6,091 nt of DNA from an uncultured Collinsella sp. (GTDB lineage Bacteria > Actinomycetota > Coriobacteriia > Coriobacteriales > Coriobacteriaceae). The translations under genes and the position numbers were made by a program. The DNA is taken from contig CATZKS010000114.1 of assembly GCA_958421035.1 (NCBI GenBank), positions 1 through 6,091 on the forward strand, written 5' to 3'. Below are positions 5,445 through 6,091 of this stretch, piece by piece; the stretch's first letter is position 1, and each line of letters starts with the position of its first letter. The notes under the pieces are model-generated. The model ran no database searches and had not been told where the DNA came from. It saw only the letters and a list, made by a program, of their open reading frames with translations.

Positions 5445-6091
5445 ATGAAGGAAACCGAGAAGATCGAGATCATGCATTTCGACCAGGAGGGCTATCTCGA
5501 GGACGGCAAGGCGCTCTACGAGACCGGCAAGAAGATGACCGCGCTCGCCGACAAGGTCGCCGACGAGGGCTACGACGCCGTGTTCCTGATGGGCGTCGGC
5601 GGCACCTGGGACGAGCTCATGCAGCTCGAGTACCTCATGAACAAGTTCGGCGACCGCGACCTCGAGGTCTACCTGATCCACGCCGCCGAGTGGAACGCCA
5701 TGGGCCACAAGCGCATGACCGAGAAGTCCGTCGTGCTCACCGCCTCCGAGTCCGGCACCACCCCCGAGGTCCTCGAGGCCGTCAAGAAGATGAAGGGCAT
5801 GGGCGTGCGCGTCTACGCCATGACCAAGCCCGAGGGCCCCATCGGCCAGGCTGTGGGTGCCGAGAACTGCGTCGCCATGGCTTCTGACCATGGTTCGGGC
5901 GGCTGCGAGAAGGGCTACTACCTCGCCGACTGCTTCGGCCTGCGCCTGCTCAACCGCCGCGGCTGCTTCCCCAAGTTCGATCTGTTTATCGAGCAGACCA
6001 AGGATATCTGGAAGGACATGCTCGACATCCGCAAGCGCTTCGAGCCGCGCGCCGAGGAGCTCGCCAAGAAGTACGCCCTGGCCCCCTACAC
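5445..6091 (+). CDS. SIS-domain protein, FrlB-like deglycase, 3'-truncated by window edge
   Basis: The ATG at 5445 with AAGGAG at 5433-5438 (6-base gap) opens a frame that runs 215 codons to the window end without a stop. The product begins MKETEKIEIMHFDQEGYLED and carries a first SIS domain at about 44-170: AVFLMGVGGTWDEL (45-58) is the phosphate-loop region and LTASESGTTPEVLEA (98-112) the second SIS motif, followed by VRVYAMTKPEGPIGQAV. Spacing and motifs resemble E. coli FrlB (fructoselysine-6-phosphate deglycase), in which a second SIS domain with the catalytic Glu would follow; that part is outside the window. It is distinct from the preceding SIS gene rather than a recent duplicate. 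It lies 60 bases downstream on the same strand and is probably co-transcribed. Its codons are almost all C- or G-ending through about codon 135, unlike its neighbours, which suggests high expression. Confidence 0.88.
   Translation, partial: MKETEKIEIMHFDQEGYLEDGKALYETGKKMTALADKVADEGYDAVFLMGVGGTWDELMQLEYLMNKFGDRDLEVYLIHAAEWNAMGHKRMTEKSVVLTASESGTTPEVLEAVKKMKGMGVRVYAMTKPEGPIGQAVGAENCVAMASDHGSGGCEKGYYLADCFGLRLLNRRGCFPKFDLFIEQTKDIWKDMLDIRKRFEPRAEELAKKYALAPY

Noticed and set aside
5337..5891. Overlapping open frames on both strands at the second SIS gene (minus 5337-5891 and plus 5402-5887)
   Set aside because: Both are His/Leu/Gly- or Arg-rich artefacts of strongly biased GC3 codons; the true frame starts at 5445 and stays open to the window end.
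1..6091. CRISPR array, tRNA, rRNA or insertion sequence
   Set aside because: No regularly spaced repeats, cloverleaf-type sequence, rRNA signature or transposase frame was seen.

Overview
The window looks like a piece of chromosome from a gut actinobacterium of the class Coriobacteriia, most probably Collinsella or a close relative. This is inferred from the GC-rich coding style, the strong AGGAG-type ribosome binding sites and the mix of genes (murB, LacI and UTRA-type GntR regulators, sugar-phosphate SIS enzymes). No rRNA or other taxonomic marker is present, so the genus is an inference.

Layout, left to right. (a) 1-626, minus strand: the N-terminal two thirds of murB, a cell-wall synthesis gene that runs off the left edge. 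(b) 627-809: a divergent intergenic region with an operator-like inverted repeat and a GC-rich stem-loop. (c) 810-1838: a LacI-family repressor. (d) 1839-2082: a non-coding stretch whose main content is a 69-base hairpin with perfect 13-bp outer arms. (e) 2083-2571: a small hypothetical protein. (f) 2610-4075: two GntR/HutC (UTRA-domain) regulators whose genes overlap by 16 bases. (g) 4076-4268: a regulatory region with a GTATATAC palindrome, a spaced direct repeat and an inverted repeat. (h) 4269-5384: a double-SIS enzyme of the GlmS-isomerase/deglycase type. (i) 5445-6091: a second SIS protein, FrlB-like, cut by the right edge and written in very biased, highly-expressed-type codons.

The right half reads as one metabolic locus. 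Two UTRA repressors sit directly upstream of two different SIS enzymes. The closest known arrangements are the frl (fructoselysine) and gfr (fructoselysine plus glucoselysine) systems, where SIS deglycases split phosphorylated Amadori compounds into lysine and a hexose phosphate and the genes can be controlled by a UTRA regulator (FrlR). From memory, fructoselysine use has been reported in Collinsella. The transporter or PTS and the kinase, if any, would lie to the right of the window, so the substrate remains an inference. Amino-sugar phosphate metabolism is the main alternative.
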